Assembly (NCBI GenBank): GCA_002393725.1
Contig: DGTJ01000096.1
Location: 1 to 64,000, forward strand
Source of the DNA: Prevotella sp. UBA4339
Lineage (GTDB): Bacteria > Bacteroidota > Bacteroidia > Bacteroidales > Bacteroidaceae
Direction of reading: 5' to 3'
DNA length: 64,000 bases
The translations under genes and the position numbers were made by a program. The notes below the pieces were generated by a model that was given only the letters and a program-made list of their open reading frames with translations, did no database searches and was not told the origin of the DNA. Below, in pieces: positions 34,137-40,780 of the stretch. How positions within the stretch are numbered: position 1 is the first letter of the stretch; every line of letters starts with the position of its first letter.

Positions 34137-35954
34137 TTACGGCTTCGTGATGGTGCGCGTGTTGCCATCGGTTGCGTCGGTCAGGCCGGGGGCGATGCTC
34201 ACCGTGCCGCACGTGCTGCTGTAGCCCACGCCGATGATGCCGGTGGCTTCGGTGCCCACCTTCGTGGCGGTGACGCTGGTGATGCCTTCGGTGATGGTGA
34301 TGGTGCCGCACTGGCTGTACCAACTGCTGCCGATGGCCGCTGCGCCCATTCCGCCGGTGGCTGTGACGGTGCCGCCCTCGATGCGGATGTCGCCGCACTT
34401 GGTCTTATTGCTGCTGTTCCAGCCCTTGCCGGTGCCGATGCCTGCGGCCTGCTGTCCGCCGGTAGCGGTGACGTTGGCCGAGCCGCCGATGGTGATGTCG
34501 CCGCAGACGGAGGCGGAATAACCACTACCGTATAATACTGTTGCGGCGCTGCCGATGCCCGCCGCGTTGCTGCCGCCCTTGGCCGTGACGGTGGCGCTGC
34601 CCTGAATCACGATGTTGCCGCACGTGCCGCCAGCATCGGGGCCGATGCCGGGGGCACCGCCGTTGCTGCTGGCTGCGAGCGAGCCGCTGCCCTGGATGGT
34701 GAACGTCGTGCCGGCGGGGCCGGGCTGGATGCCGGGATAGCTTCTGTAGAATCCCTTGACGGTGTTCGTGCCGCTGAGGGTGATGGTGGCGTCGCCCTCG
34801 CAGGTCAGACCAGCCCAGGCGTAGCTGGTGCCATCGTACACGCCGTTGATGGTCACGCCGTCGAGCGTCACCGCGGCATCGTCGGCAATGGTAATCTTCA
34901 CGTTGCTGGAGAGCGTGCCGGTGAGGGTAGCGCCGTCGCCTATCGTGGCGTCACGGGTGATGGAGGCGAGATTGACGGTGCCGGTCAGCACAGTGGGGGC
35001 GGGCGCGAGGGCGATGCTCGACTTGTAGTATTTGCCGTTGGCGAAGCCGCCCGAGGGCGAGGTCTTCGTGGCAGTGTAGAGCACGTCGTCGGTGCCGGTC
35101 ACGTCGAAGGTCACATCGTCGGTCTCGCCCGAGCCGAGGGCGTCGAAGCGCAGGGCGGCATATACCACGCCCTCGCCGTTGGCCGTGCGGGCTGCGTCGT
35201 CGAGCGTGACACTCACGTCGCCGGTTGTCACATTCCCGGTGTACAGCTTTCCGCCCGCCGAACTGACGGTGACGCTCTTCACGCCGACACCCGTGGGCAG
35301 GCCCGAGAAGTTGAGGCGGAACATCGACTGCACGTTCTTGAACTGGGCCTTCGTCGTCGTCGCCGTGTAGCCGTCGGTCGGTGTGCCCGTGGCGCTCTCC
35401 ACCGTCACCTTGGCCTCGGCGAAGTCATAGCCGCTCAGCCCGGCCAGCGTGCCCGTCTGGCCGCTGTAGTCGAAGACGCCGTTGGCGGTGTTGTAGTAGA
35501 GTGTCAGCTGGTCGTTCACTTCGAGCGTGGCCCACGCCGACGGCTCGCTGGTGTCCAATTCGTAGTTTTTGACGAACTTCATCGTGCCCGTGAGGTTGGC
35601 GCTCTTTCCGGCCTGGTCGGGGTGCAGTTTGGAAAATACATCTTTGCTCTCGGTCGAGTAGCACGACTTTGCGCCCTTGTTGAGATACACCACAATGTTG
35701 TCGGCGGTGGTGAAGGTGGCGTCGAGCCCGCCCGTCTCGCTGTTGTAGTCCACGGCGCGGGTCGTGCCGTCGCCCCCGAAGCTGGCGGGGATGCTCACTT
35801 GGTAGGTCGTCACGGCGGCGGGCTGCCCGGTGGCGGGCTCGTCGGCGATGATGTTGTCGTCGTTGGTGCAGGCCGTCATGCCGCAGAGGGCGACGGCGGC
35901 GGCGGCGAGGCTCAGCCCGGCCGTCCGCAGGAAGTTGGTCGTTATCTTCTTCAT
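34137..35954 (-). CDS. Fimbrillin-like lipoprotein with C-terminal beta-helix repeats
   Basis: A 605-residue lipoprotein from the ATG at 35954 (lipobox CGMTAC). Residues ~35-300 look like a fimbrillin/Mfa-type domain (VSIPASFGGDGTTRAVDYNS, 'FKNVQSMFRLNFSGLP', 'GGFANGKYYKSSIALA'). Residues ~305-605 carry repeats built on 'AAGIGSA...CGDITIGGSANVTATGG', with regularly spaced cysteines. It is GC-rich like the next gene. The frame stops at TKP, but the +1 frame immediately after reads RNRPDWDAVNGYTF before a stop, suggesting a frameshift of one base near 34140 that removed the native end. It is likely a surface fimbrial or adhesin component. Confidence 0.75.
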   Translation of the reverse strand: MKKITTNFLRTAGLSLAAAAVALCGMTACTNDDNIIADEPATGQPAAVTTYQVSIPASFGGDGTTRAVDYNSETGGLDATFTTADNIVVYLNKGAKSCYSTESKDVFSKLHPDQAGKSANLTGTMKFVKNYELDTSEPSAWATLEVNDQLTLYYNTANGVFDYSGQTGTLAGLSGYDFAEAKVTVESATGTPTDGYTATTTKAQFKNVQSMFRLNFSGLPTGVGVKSVTVSSAGGKLYTGNVTTGDVSVTLDDAARTANGEGVVYAALRFDALGSGETDDVTFDVTGTDDVLYTATKTSPSGGFANGKYYKSSIALAPAPTVLTGTVNLASITRDATIGDGATLTGTLSSNVKITIADDAAVTLDGVTINGVYDGTSYAWAGLTCEGDATITLSGTNTVKGFYRSYPGIQPGPAGTTFTIQGSGSLAASSNGGAPGIGPDAGGTCGNIVIQGSATVTAKGGSNAAGIGSAATVLYGSGYSASVCGDITIGGSANVTATGGQQAAGIGTGKGWNSSNKTKCGDIRIEGGTVTATGGMGAAAIGSSWYSQCGTITITEGITSVTATKVGTEATGIIGVGYSSTCGTVSIAPGLTDATDGNTRTITKP

Positions 35955-35993
35955 TGTCGTTGTCATACTTAAAGGGTTCATTACTCTGTTCGT

Positions 35994-36140
35994 TTACCAC
36001 TCGTAGGACTCGTAGTCCTCCCTGTCCGCGCCGCGCTGCTGTTCGCCGGGGCTCCCTGTCAGGATGCAGCACTGATGTCTCAACTCCACGACCGTCATCT
36101 GTGGCCGTGCGTACTGTTTTCTCTGTGTCATTGTTTTCAT
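35994..36140 (-). CDS. Short peptide, paralogue of the 52-aa peptide
   Basis: Forty-eight residues from the ATG at 36140 (or 45 from 36131): MKTMTQRKQYARPQMTVVEL, then RHQCCILTGSPGE and a tail of D, E, Y and W (DREDYESYEW). It shares the layout 'KxYxxP..xVVxLxHQ..LL.GS.GE' with the peptide at 29321-29479. It lies 39 bases before the fimbrillin-like gene on the same strand, so it is probably the first gene of the surface block. Codon use is GC-rich, like the block. The function is unknown. Confidence 0.6.
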   Translation of the reverse strand: MKTMTQRKQYARPQMTVVELRHQCCILTGSPGEQQRGADREDYESYEW

Positions 36141-36293
36141 TCTTTTCTTTGTTTTTATTGATGTTTGGAAATTATTTGCTCTGAATCCCGTCGGCTGCCG
36201 TCAACTCGTACTCGCGGCTGTCGTCCACGTCGTCGTCGGGGCGGTCGGCGGTGATTTCTGGTTTTATTATTTTGTTGTTTCGGATATTTTGTT

Positions 36294-36332
36294 TATCTTT
36301 GCCGCCGATAAGAAAATATGTTAGGATTATGA
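36294..36332 (+). promoter_or_regulatory. Toxin-antitoxin promoter with micro-ORF (copy 2)
   Basis: -7 box TATCTTTG (36294-36301) and ATGTTAGGATTATGA (36318-36332), the same four-codon frame overlapping the antitoxin start as in the modules at 28666 and 40136. The upstream inverted repeat of the other two is absent. Confidence 0.6.
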
Positions 36333-36625
36333 AAGGAACTGTATTGAGGAAACCGTCCGCGAAAGCAGCCCCGTACTGGGGGATGCTACAGGGGTTGAGC
36401 AAGCCGCTGAAGCTGGAACTGGTGGTGCTGCTGAGCGAGTCGATGGAAGAGAGAGAGGTAGCACCGACCCCTCCGCCCCCGCCATTGAGCGAGGAAGAGC
36501 GGAAAGCCGGTCTGATGCGCCTGGCCGGCTGTTGGGCCGACGACCCTGAGGACGCCGCCCGCATGGAGGCCGCCATCAAGGAGTGCCGCGAGAACGACGT
36601 GCTTCGTGAAGTAAACATGGACTGA
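36329..36625 (+). CDS. Antitoxin of VapBC-type module
   Basis: A 98-residue protein from the ATG at 36329 (MKGTVLRKPSAKAAPYWGML). A central run of prolines (APTPPPPPLSEEER) separates an N-terminal helix (LSKPLKLELVVLLSESME) from an acidic C-terminal part rich in E and D. 'LSKPLKLELVVLLSESM' resembles the small helical VapB-like antitoxins found next to PIN toxins in Bacteroidetes. Assignment is by position, five bases before the PIN gene. Confidence 0.7.
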   Translation: MKGTVLRKPSAKAAPYWGMLQGLSKPLKLELVVLLSESMEEREVAPTPPPPPLSEEERKAGLMRLAGCWADDPEDAARMEAAIKECRENDVLREVNMD

Positions 36626-36630
36626 CAGCT

Positions 36631-37047
36631 ATGGAGAAGTACATTCTTGACACAAACACGTGGATTGAGCATTTCCACCAACGCAGTGGCGTGACACAGC
36701 ATATCATGGAGCTGTCCACTACGCAGATTTTCGTCTCGGAGGTGACGCTGGCCGAACTGACTTTCGGTGCTTACTATAGCGATGACTTCGAGCGGCATAT
36801 CAAGGAGCCGGAGTGGTTGCAACGCTACATCACCGTGCTCGACATCAGCGAGGTGTTCGACGAGTATGCACAGATTCGCTGCGCCCTGAAGCGACAGAAG
36901 AAGACGCTGGACAAGGAGATTGGCAACTTCGACATTCTGATAGGTGCCACCGCCCTGCACTACGGCCTGACCGTGGTGACCGACAACGTGAAGCACTTCG
37001 AGCCGATGCCCGGCGTGAAGGTCGTGAACTGGGTGGAGCGCGAGTAG
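36631..37047 (+). CDS. VapC-like PIN-domain toxin
   Basis: A 138-residue PIN protein with all four acidic residues of the active site: D7 in YILDTNTWI, E42 in VTLAELTFGA, D101 in NFDILIGATAL and D118 in VVTDNVKHF. PIN toxins are Mg2+-dependent RNases that cut tRNA or rRNA. The intact catalytic set suggests an active toxin. It is co-transcribed with the upstream antitoxin. Confidence 0.93.
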   Translation: MEKYILDTNTWIEHFHQRSGVTQHIMELSTTQIFVSEVTLAELTFGAYYSDDFERHIKEPEWLQRYITVLDISEVFDEYAQIRCALKRQKKTLDKEIGNFDILIGATALHYGLTVVTDNVKHFEPMPGVKVVNWVERE

Positions 37048-37160
37048 CCCTCCGTTCCTCCTATTCTCCTTAGACATAGGACACGACAGCATCCCTCGCA
37101 TGGCTCCGCGCCCTGCGGGGGATGTTTGCGTCTTGTATGTCGTTGTTCGTGTCATCCGTT

Positions 37161-37367
37161 TTATTCCTTATTAATCGTCACCGTCACCACGGGCCTAACT
37201 CTCGCGGTGGCCCCGAAGTCGGCTGCTCCCTCGCCAATGGTGTCCGACAGCAAACGGTACTTCACCGTGCCGCCATCATCGCAGCCGTTGGGCGTGATGG
37301 GCTGGGTGAGGAGCAGCACGGTGGCTGCCCTCGCGGAGTGTCGGATGATGTGAATGGTTTTGTTCAT
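37161..37367 (-). CDS. Hypothetical small protein
   Basis: A 68-residue frame (MNKTIHIIRHSARAATVLLL ... RVRPVVTVTINKE). GC-rich codons and a coherent composition suggest that it is real, as part of the GC-rich surface block or a remnant of it. There is no signal peptide, no clear domain, and no -7 box upstream. I do not recognise it. Confidence 0.35.
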   Translation of the reverse strand: MNKTIHIIRHSARAATVLLLTQPITPNGCDDGGTVKYRLLSDTIGEGAADFGATARVRPVVTVTINKE

Positions 37368-37432
37368 TGTTGTTTGATGTTTTATTGTTATACCTTATTC
37401 AATATATTGGGCTGACACACCATAAACGGAGG

Positions 37433-37464
37433 CCGCCGAGCGCATCTTTCGGATGTCTCGGCGG
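37433..37464. terminator. GC-rich hairpin
   Basis: CCGCCGAG (37433-37440) and CTCGGCGG (37457-37464) with an inner CATC/GATG pairing. It lies four bases past the stop of the decayed minus-strand toxin fragment. Confidence 0.45.
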
Positions 37465-37467
37465 ATA

Positions 37468-37545
37468 TTATCTTGGGGGAGGGAAGTCGGGAGGAGGGGC
37501 TAAGGCACGGCTGAACTCATCGGAGAAGCGAATTTCCTTTATCAT
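37468..37545 (-). pseudogene. Truncated toxin start (RelE/HigB-like remnant)
   Basis: An ATG overlapping the previous stop as ATGA opens MIKEIRFSDEFSRALAPPPD and stops after 25 codons. The first ten residues look like the start of a RelE/HigB-type toxin, and the proline run that follows is not protein-like. Together with 37542-37652 this looks like a fourth, decayed toxin-antitoxin pair. Confidence 0.35.
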
Positions 37546-37652
37546 AACTTGTCGATAAAGTCCATAGCTTCGTTCACAGTCATGGCAGGTGCTGTCTCAG
37601 CCTGCTTCATGCCACGCTTGATGGTCTGTGCCAGTTTGTATGCCTGTTCCAT
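37542..37652 (-). pseudogene. Antitoxin-like C-terminal fragment
   Basis: Thirty-six codons from an ATG (MEQAYKLAQTIKRGMKQAET ... TVNEAMDFIDKL). The frame continues upstream as LTDTPQRIFIRELQQ until a TGA, so this is likely the C-terminal half of a longer helical protein that has lost its start. The final ATGA junction with the toxin-like remnant mirrors the intact modules here. Confidence 0.35.
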
Positions 37653-37718
37653 CTGCTGAAGCTCTCGGATAAATATCCGTTGTGGTGTGTCAGTAAGTCA
37701 AAGAACGGTCGCCGTGAG

Positions 37719-37847
37719 CTAATTGCGTTTGGGTTGGAACAAACGGACGAGGAGCCAGATGGTGCCTCCCAGGATGAGGGCATAACTGGCGCCGAAGATG
37801 AGGAGAAGCCACAAGGGCGTCTCGTGTAGGAATGCGTTGAAATCCAT
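37719..37847 (-). CDS. 42-aa single-pass membrane protein
   Basis: MDFNAFLHETPLWLLLIFGA then a hydrophobic segment and a basic end (VRLFQPKRN), topology N-out/C-in by the positive-inside rule. It has its own perfect -7 box (TACCTTTG on the minus strand, 37875-37882) 28 bases before the ATG. A longer frame upstream runs through tandem repeats and is not credible as protein. The function is unknown; it lies beside the iteron-like array. Confidence 0.55.
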   Translation of the reverse strand: MDFNAFLHETPLWLLLIFGASYALILGGTIWLLVRLFQPKRN

Positions 37848-37874
37848 CTTGCTGTTCAGTTTATGATTCTGCTG

Positions 37875-37882
37875 CAAAGGTA
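37875..37882 (-). promoter_or_regulatory. -7 box TACCTTTG
   Basis: Minus-strand box for the 42-aa membrane protein. Confidence 0.65.
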
Positions 37883-37902
37883 CGGATTTCTGCCGAATCA
37901 AG

Positions 37903-38022
37903 TTGTTGCAAAATTGTAATAGGTGTTGCAAAACTGCCCAACAGGTGTTGCAAAACTGCCCAACAGGTGTTGCAAAACTGCCCAATAGGTGTTGCAAAAC
38001 TGAAAATGAGGTGTTGCAGAAC
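37903..38022. repeat. 22-bp tandem repeats (iteron-like)
   Basis: Four head-to-tail 22-bp units start at 37921, 37943, 37965 and 37987 (core AGGTGTTGCAAAACTGCCCA), with a partial fifth at 38009 and a degenerate one before 37921. Unit length and spacing fit iterons bound by replication initiators. The array directly abuts the left inverted repeat of the VapE element. Confidence 0.85.
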
Positions 38023-38033
38023 AGGATTTTCTT

Positions 38034-38142
38034 AAAATAGGCGGATACCTCCCTAAATCTCTCGAAACGCCTTTGTACAGAGGCCTTTCGCAAAGGGAGG
38101 TATGAGCGAGATACCTCCCTTATACCTCCCTCATACCTCCCT
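38034..38142. repeat. Left inverted repeat of VapE element
   Basis: The outer 50 bases (38034-38083, starting AAAATAGGCGGATACCTCCC) are an exact inverted copy of 39605-39654. The rest is similar and contains a hairpin (GGGAGGTAT/ATACCTCCC) and three ATACCTCCCT units. The arm ends nine bases before the stop of the VapE-like gene. Confidence 0.85.
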
Positions 38143-38150
38143 GAGGCAGC

Positions 38151-39365
38151 TCATGCAGCCGTCAGCGGTATCACCTTGTAGTGAGCCACGTGGCTGCGCT
38201 CCGTGCTCTCATATCCCAGAGCCTTCATAGCCCTGCCCAGATAGATGCGGGTGCTGTGAGAGTCCTTGACGGATGGATACTCATTGGTGATGATTTCCAG
38301 CAGGCGGTCACAGTTCATCGACAGCGAGGGCTCACCCTCCTCGGGCTTGCGGAAGCAGATGCGGATGATCTCCGTGATGTCCTTCTTCTCCATGTAGTTC
38401 TGATTGAGCTGCTGGATACGGGCCACCTCATCGTTGTTGAACCAGTAGGGTGACTTCTGCTCACGCACCTCGTATAGCACCTGGGCATAGAGCTGATCGT
38501 AGGGTATGTCGCCAGTGTTGTCGATGAATTTCCCCTTTGGTATCGTCAGGCAGATGTATCTGCGCGAGCCTGTTGCATCTGTCAGCGGGTGGGGATTGTT
38601 GGTGGTGGCCACAAACGACGCGTATCGGGGCCGGTCTTCCTGGCTTGCGCCATAGATGGGGCGTCCGTTCACCTTGCTCTTCGAGAGTGTCTGCTTCAGG
38701 TTGGCATGCTGACTGGGGCGGATGGCATCGAGCTCATCGAGGTTGACCAGCAGGTTGTTCGTCAGGGCCATCTCCTTGTCAAACTTGTTTGAGAGGTTCA
38801 GGTGGTCCAGATAGTACTCTCTCAGAGTGGGAGGCAGCAGCCTCACCAGGAAGGTGGTCTTGCCACATCCCTGAGCGCCGATGAGCGTAGGCACACATTC
38901 ATTGCCGTGGATGGTGTCCATCTGCAGCCAGTGGGCCACAACAGACCGCAGCCACGTGGCCAGATAGCCCATCAGTTCCGAGTCCACCCCAGGCAGGCGG
39001 TTGAAGAGTCGAGCCACGTGGTTCTCGCCGTCCCATCTCGGCAGGTGCTCCAGATAGTGGGCGATGGGGTCGAAGGTGTCAACCTCATTGGAGTTGACAT
39101 ACTCCACGATGTCCGACTTTGGCGAGCCGTTCTCACATAGTCCGTCACGCTTTGCGCGGATGATGATAGTGTTGAGAGCCGCCTGAGTCAGCGGTTTCCA
39201 CTGCGGCTCCTGTAGTTCCTCTGCAGATTTCTCTGCAAACTCTACCTTGCCGTTGAGTACGTTTCGGCGGAAGTAGTAATGACTGACGAGGTACATCTCG
39301 ATAGCGAGCATTCCCTCCTGAGAGGCTGCGAGAGCCCCTCCATTGATAAGAAGATTTTTTTCCAT
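38151..39365 (-). CDS. VapE-like P-loop (SF3-type) helicase
   Basis: A 404-residue protein of the virulence-associated E family. Walker A is GAQGCGKT (163-170), Walker B LLVNLDELD (205-213), and a sensor-like ASFVATTNNPHPL (249-261) is followed by the arginine pair GSRRY. The N-terminal ~100 residues contain the VapE lead-in 'FDPIAHYLEHLPRWDG'. The C-terminal ~80 residues resemble the DUF3874 domain. There is no primase domain, although longer relatives carry one. VapE proteins act in phage-satellite and prophage replication. The gene fills the space between two inverted repeats and has its own promoter within them; no integrase or transposase is next to it. Confidence 0.85.
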   Translation of the reverse strand: MEKNLLINGGALAASQEGMLAIEMYLVSHYYFRRNVLNGKVEFAEKSAEELQEPQWKPLTQAALNTIIIRAKRDGLCENGSPKSDIVEYVNSNEVDTFDPIAHYLEHLPRWDGENHVARLFNRLPGVDSELMGYLATWLRSVVAHWLQMDTIHGNECVPTLIGAQGCGKTTFLVRLLPPTLREYYLDHLNLSNKFDKEMALTNNLLVNLDELDAIRPSQHANLKQTLSKSKVNGRPIYGASQEDRPRYASFVATTNNPHPLTDATGSRRYICLTIPKGKFIDNTGDIPYDQLYAQVLYEVREQKSPYWFNNDEVARIQQLNQNYMEKKDITEIIRICFRKPEEGEPSLSMNCDRLLEIITNEYPSVKDSHSTRIYLGRAMKALGYESTERSHVAHYKVIPLTAA

Positions 39366-39436
39366 AAGAAGATTTTTAAGTTAATGTTATAGCTTTGTTC
39401 CTTTTGTTCGTTTTCCTTTCTTTTGTAATTCGGGCG

Positions 39437-39444
39437 CAAAGATA
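39437..39444 (-). promoter_or_regulatory. -7 box TATCTTTG for VapE-like gene
   Basis: Perfect minus-strand box, 71 bases before the ATG and inside the inverted-repeat-bounded element. Confidence 0.7.
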
Positions 39445-39533
39445 CAACATTTATTCTGCGGTTGCAAGTTTTTCCTCAAAAAAAGCACAAATTTTTGATT
39501 CCAATTGGTGCGTTTTAACATTTGGCCTGTTGC

Positions 39534-39654
39534 GAGGGAGGTATGAGGGAGGTATAAGGGAGGTATGAGGGAGGTATCCCGCACATACCTCCCTCTGCGA
39601 AACCCCTCTGTACAAAGGCGTTTCGAGAGATTTAGGGAGGTATCCGCCTATTTT
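39534..39654. repeat. Right inverted repeat of VapE element
   Basis: Contains the exact 50-base inverted copy (39605-39654) of the left arm, preceded by the same hairpin and four AGGGAGGTAT units (three on the left side). Confidence 0.85.
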
Positions 39655-39655
39655 G

Positions 39656-39718
39656 CAATAATATCCACTTATCTGGCAATAACAACCACTTATCAGGCAA
39701 TAACAACCACTTATCTGA
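39656..39718. repeat. 21-bp tandem repeats
   Basis: Three 21-bp units at 39656, 39677 and 39698 (core CAATAACAACCACTTATC), the last followed by an AATAAGTGG that pairs with its CCACTTAT. They abut the right inverted repeat, as the 22-bp array abuts the left one. Confidence 0.8.
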
Positions 39719-39730
39719 AAATAAGTGGCT

Positions 39731-39791
39731 ACCATTAAAGGTAGCAATTGTTACCATTAATGGTAGCAATCGCCAGCATTAATGGTGATGC
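39731..39791. repeat. Palindromic TACCATTAATGGTA repeats
   Basis: Three variants of a palindrome: CTACCATTAAAGGTAG, then the perfect 14-bp TACCATTAATGGTA at 39752-39765, then GCATTAATGGTGATGC. They could be protein-binding sites of the neighbouring element. Confidence 0.5.
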
Positions 39792-39964
39792 ATACTTATT
39801 CACACCTGCATAAATATTCACTGCGCTGTAAGAATTTTCTGCTACGCCTAAGAGAAAATATTCCCACGTTGGGGAAAAATTACTCCCCAGTGAGGGAGAA
39901 AAGTAATCCCGCCCCCGATGATGTTACGGTCCACTTAGCCACTGCAGCATGCATAAACATTCAC
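39789..39964. promoter_or_regulatory. Three ARG-box-like TGCATAnnnATTCAC sites
   Basis: TGCATACTTATTCAC (39789), TGCATAAATATTCAC (39807) and TGCATAAACATTCAC (39950) resemble ArgR operator sites; the first two are 18 bp apart. No arginine gene follows, so they may be a relic of a displaced promoter. The rest of 39822-40060 shows no gene. Confidence 0.35.
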
Positions 39965-39979
39965 TCAAAGAGCACAAAA
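39958..39979 (+). repeat. 22-bp direct repeat, left copy
   Basis: Exact match to 41030-41051 (CATTCACTCAAAGAGCACAA core). The pair brackets the RelE-type module and the REP-like element. Confidence 0.75.
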
Positions 39980-40062
39980 AAAGATCAAAGACCCATGATC
40001 GTTCCGTTTCACGCTCGAAGGTAGGCTGCATCTCGGGACCAAAAAATAAATGCGATTCTGAA

Positions 40063-40150
40063 GATTTTGATTAGATTAACAATCAAAATCGTGTATTTCA
40101 CTCGATTTTCACTATCTTTGCAACCGAAACCAAACATGTTAGGATTATGA
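40063..40150 (+). promoter_or_regulatory. Toxin-antitoxin promoter with inverted repeat and micro-ORF (copy 3)
   Basis: GATTTTGAT (40063-40071) / ATCAAAATC (40082-40090), -7 box TATCTTTG (40113-40120), micro-ORF ATGTTAGGATTATGA (40136-40150). Nearly identical to the promoter of the MazF-type module. Confidence 0.65.
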
Positions 40151-40401
40151 CGACAATACAGTTGAACAATCTCTGGACGTATATCCAAGGGATGGCATTA
40201 AAGAAAAAGGATCGCGAGTGGCTGGCAGGAAAGCTGCTGGAGCCTACCGCTGACGATGCCAAGACCGCACAGCAGAAGGCGTATGTGAAGGAATCATTGT
40301 ACCGCGCACTCGATGAGGTGGAACGTGCCAAGCTGGGTGAGCACAAGATGATGACGGAGGAAGAGTTCCTTGAGGGACTCAAGAAGGAGGGCATCGGATG
40401 A
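40147..40401 (+). CDS. Antitoxin of RelE/ParE-type module
   Basis: An 84-residue protein, MTTIQLNNLWTYIQGMALKK at the start and an acidic end (HKMMTEEEFLEGLKKEG). Its first residues match the MazF-type antitoxin at 28677, as does its promoter, although the toxins belong to different families. The stop overlaps the toxin start as ATGA. Confidence 0.75.
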   Translation: MTTIQLNNLWTYIQGMALKKKDREWLAGKLLEPTADDAKTAQQKAYVKESLYRALDEVERAKLGEHKMMTEEEFLEGLKKEGIG

Positions 40402-40733
40402 ATGTAAAGATAATCCCCTCTGTGGAGTTCGACCGCCAGTTCAAGCGGCTGGCCAAAAAGTACAAGTCACTGTTGGATGACTACCTTACTTTTAGTAAAG
40501 AACTCAAGGAGAACCCTCTGCAGGGGGCGGCACTCGGCCGTGGCGTGCGCAAGATTCGCATGGCCATCGGCTCGAAAGGCAAGGGCAAGAGCGGTGGCGC
40601 CCGTGTGCTGACGCTGACCGTGCTGGTAAGCGAAGATGCTGATGTGACGCTGCTTACTATCTACGACAAGGACGAGATAGACAACGTGTCGGACGAGTAC
40701 ATCCGCTGGCTTATCAGTGTAGCCGGTAAGTAG
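40398..40733 (+). CDS. RelE/ParE-family toxin
   Basis: A 111-residue basic protein. MNVKIIPSVEFDRQFKRLAK at the start is the typical RelE/ParE first strand and helix; 'VRKIRMAIGSKGKGKSGGAR' and 'VTLLTIYDKDEIDNVSDEYI' match the 'h.lR....gkgGgaRviy...' and 'l..ytK.e..dl' blocks of the RelE superfamily (YafQ/YoeB-like RNases). It is coupled to its antitoxin by a 4-base overlap. Confidence 0.85.
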   Translation: MNVKIIPSVEFDRQFKRLAKKYKSLLDDYLTFSKELKENPLQGAALGRGVRKIRMAIGSKGKGKSGGARVLTLTVLVSEDADVTLLTIYDKDEIDNVSDEYIRWLISVAGK

Positions 40734-40764
40734 CCCTTTCATGTTAGGCTCACACGGGGGCTCT

Positions 40765-40772
40765 TACCTTTG
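40765..40772 (+). promoter_or_regulatory. -7 box TACCTTTG
   Basis: Perfect box upstream of the 33-codon frame at 40781; only 8 bases separate it from the ATG, so the transcript would be nearly leaderless. Confidence 0.5.
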
Positions 40773-40780
40773 CAGCCTGT

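Noticed and set aside
36172..37155. A 327-codon minus-strand frame across the VapBC module
   Set aside because: It is antisense to two well-supported genes and has no protein-like pattern, although its last ~30 codons could be a remnant of the GC-rich block.
37903..38022. 22-bp tandem repeats as a CRISPR array
   Set aside because: The units are head to tail without spacers, and no cas genes are present.
39782..40024. An 80-codon plus-strand frame
   Set aside because: It runs through operator-like repeats and the direct repeat and has no promoter or protein-like pattern.
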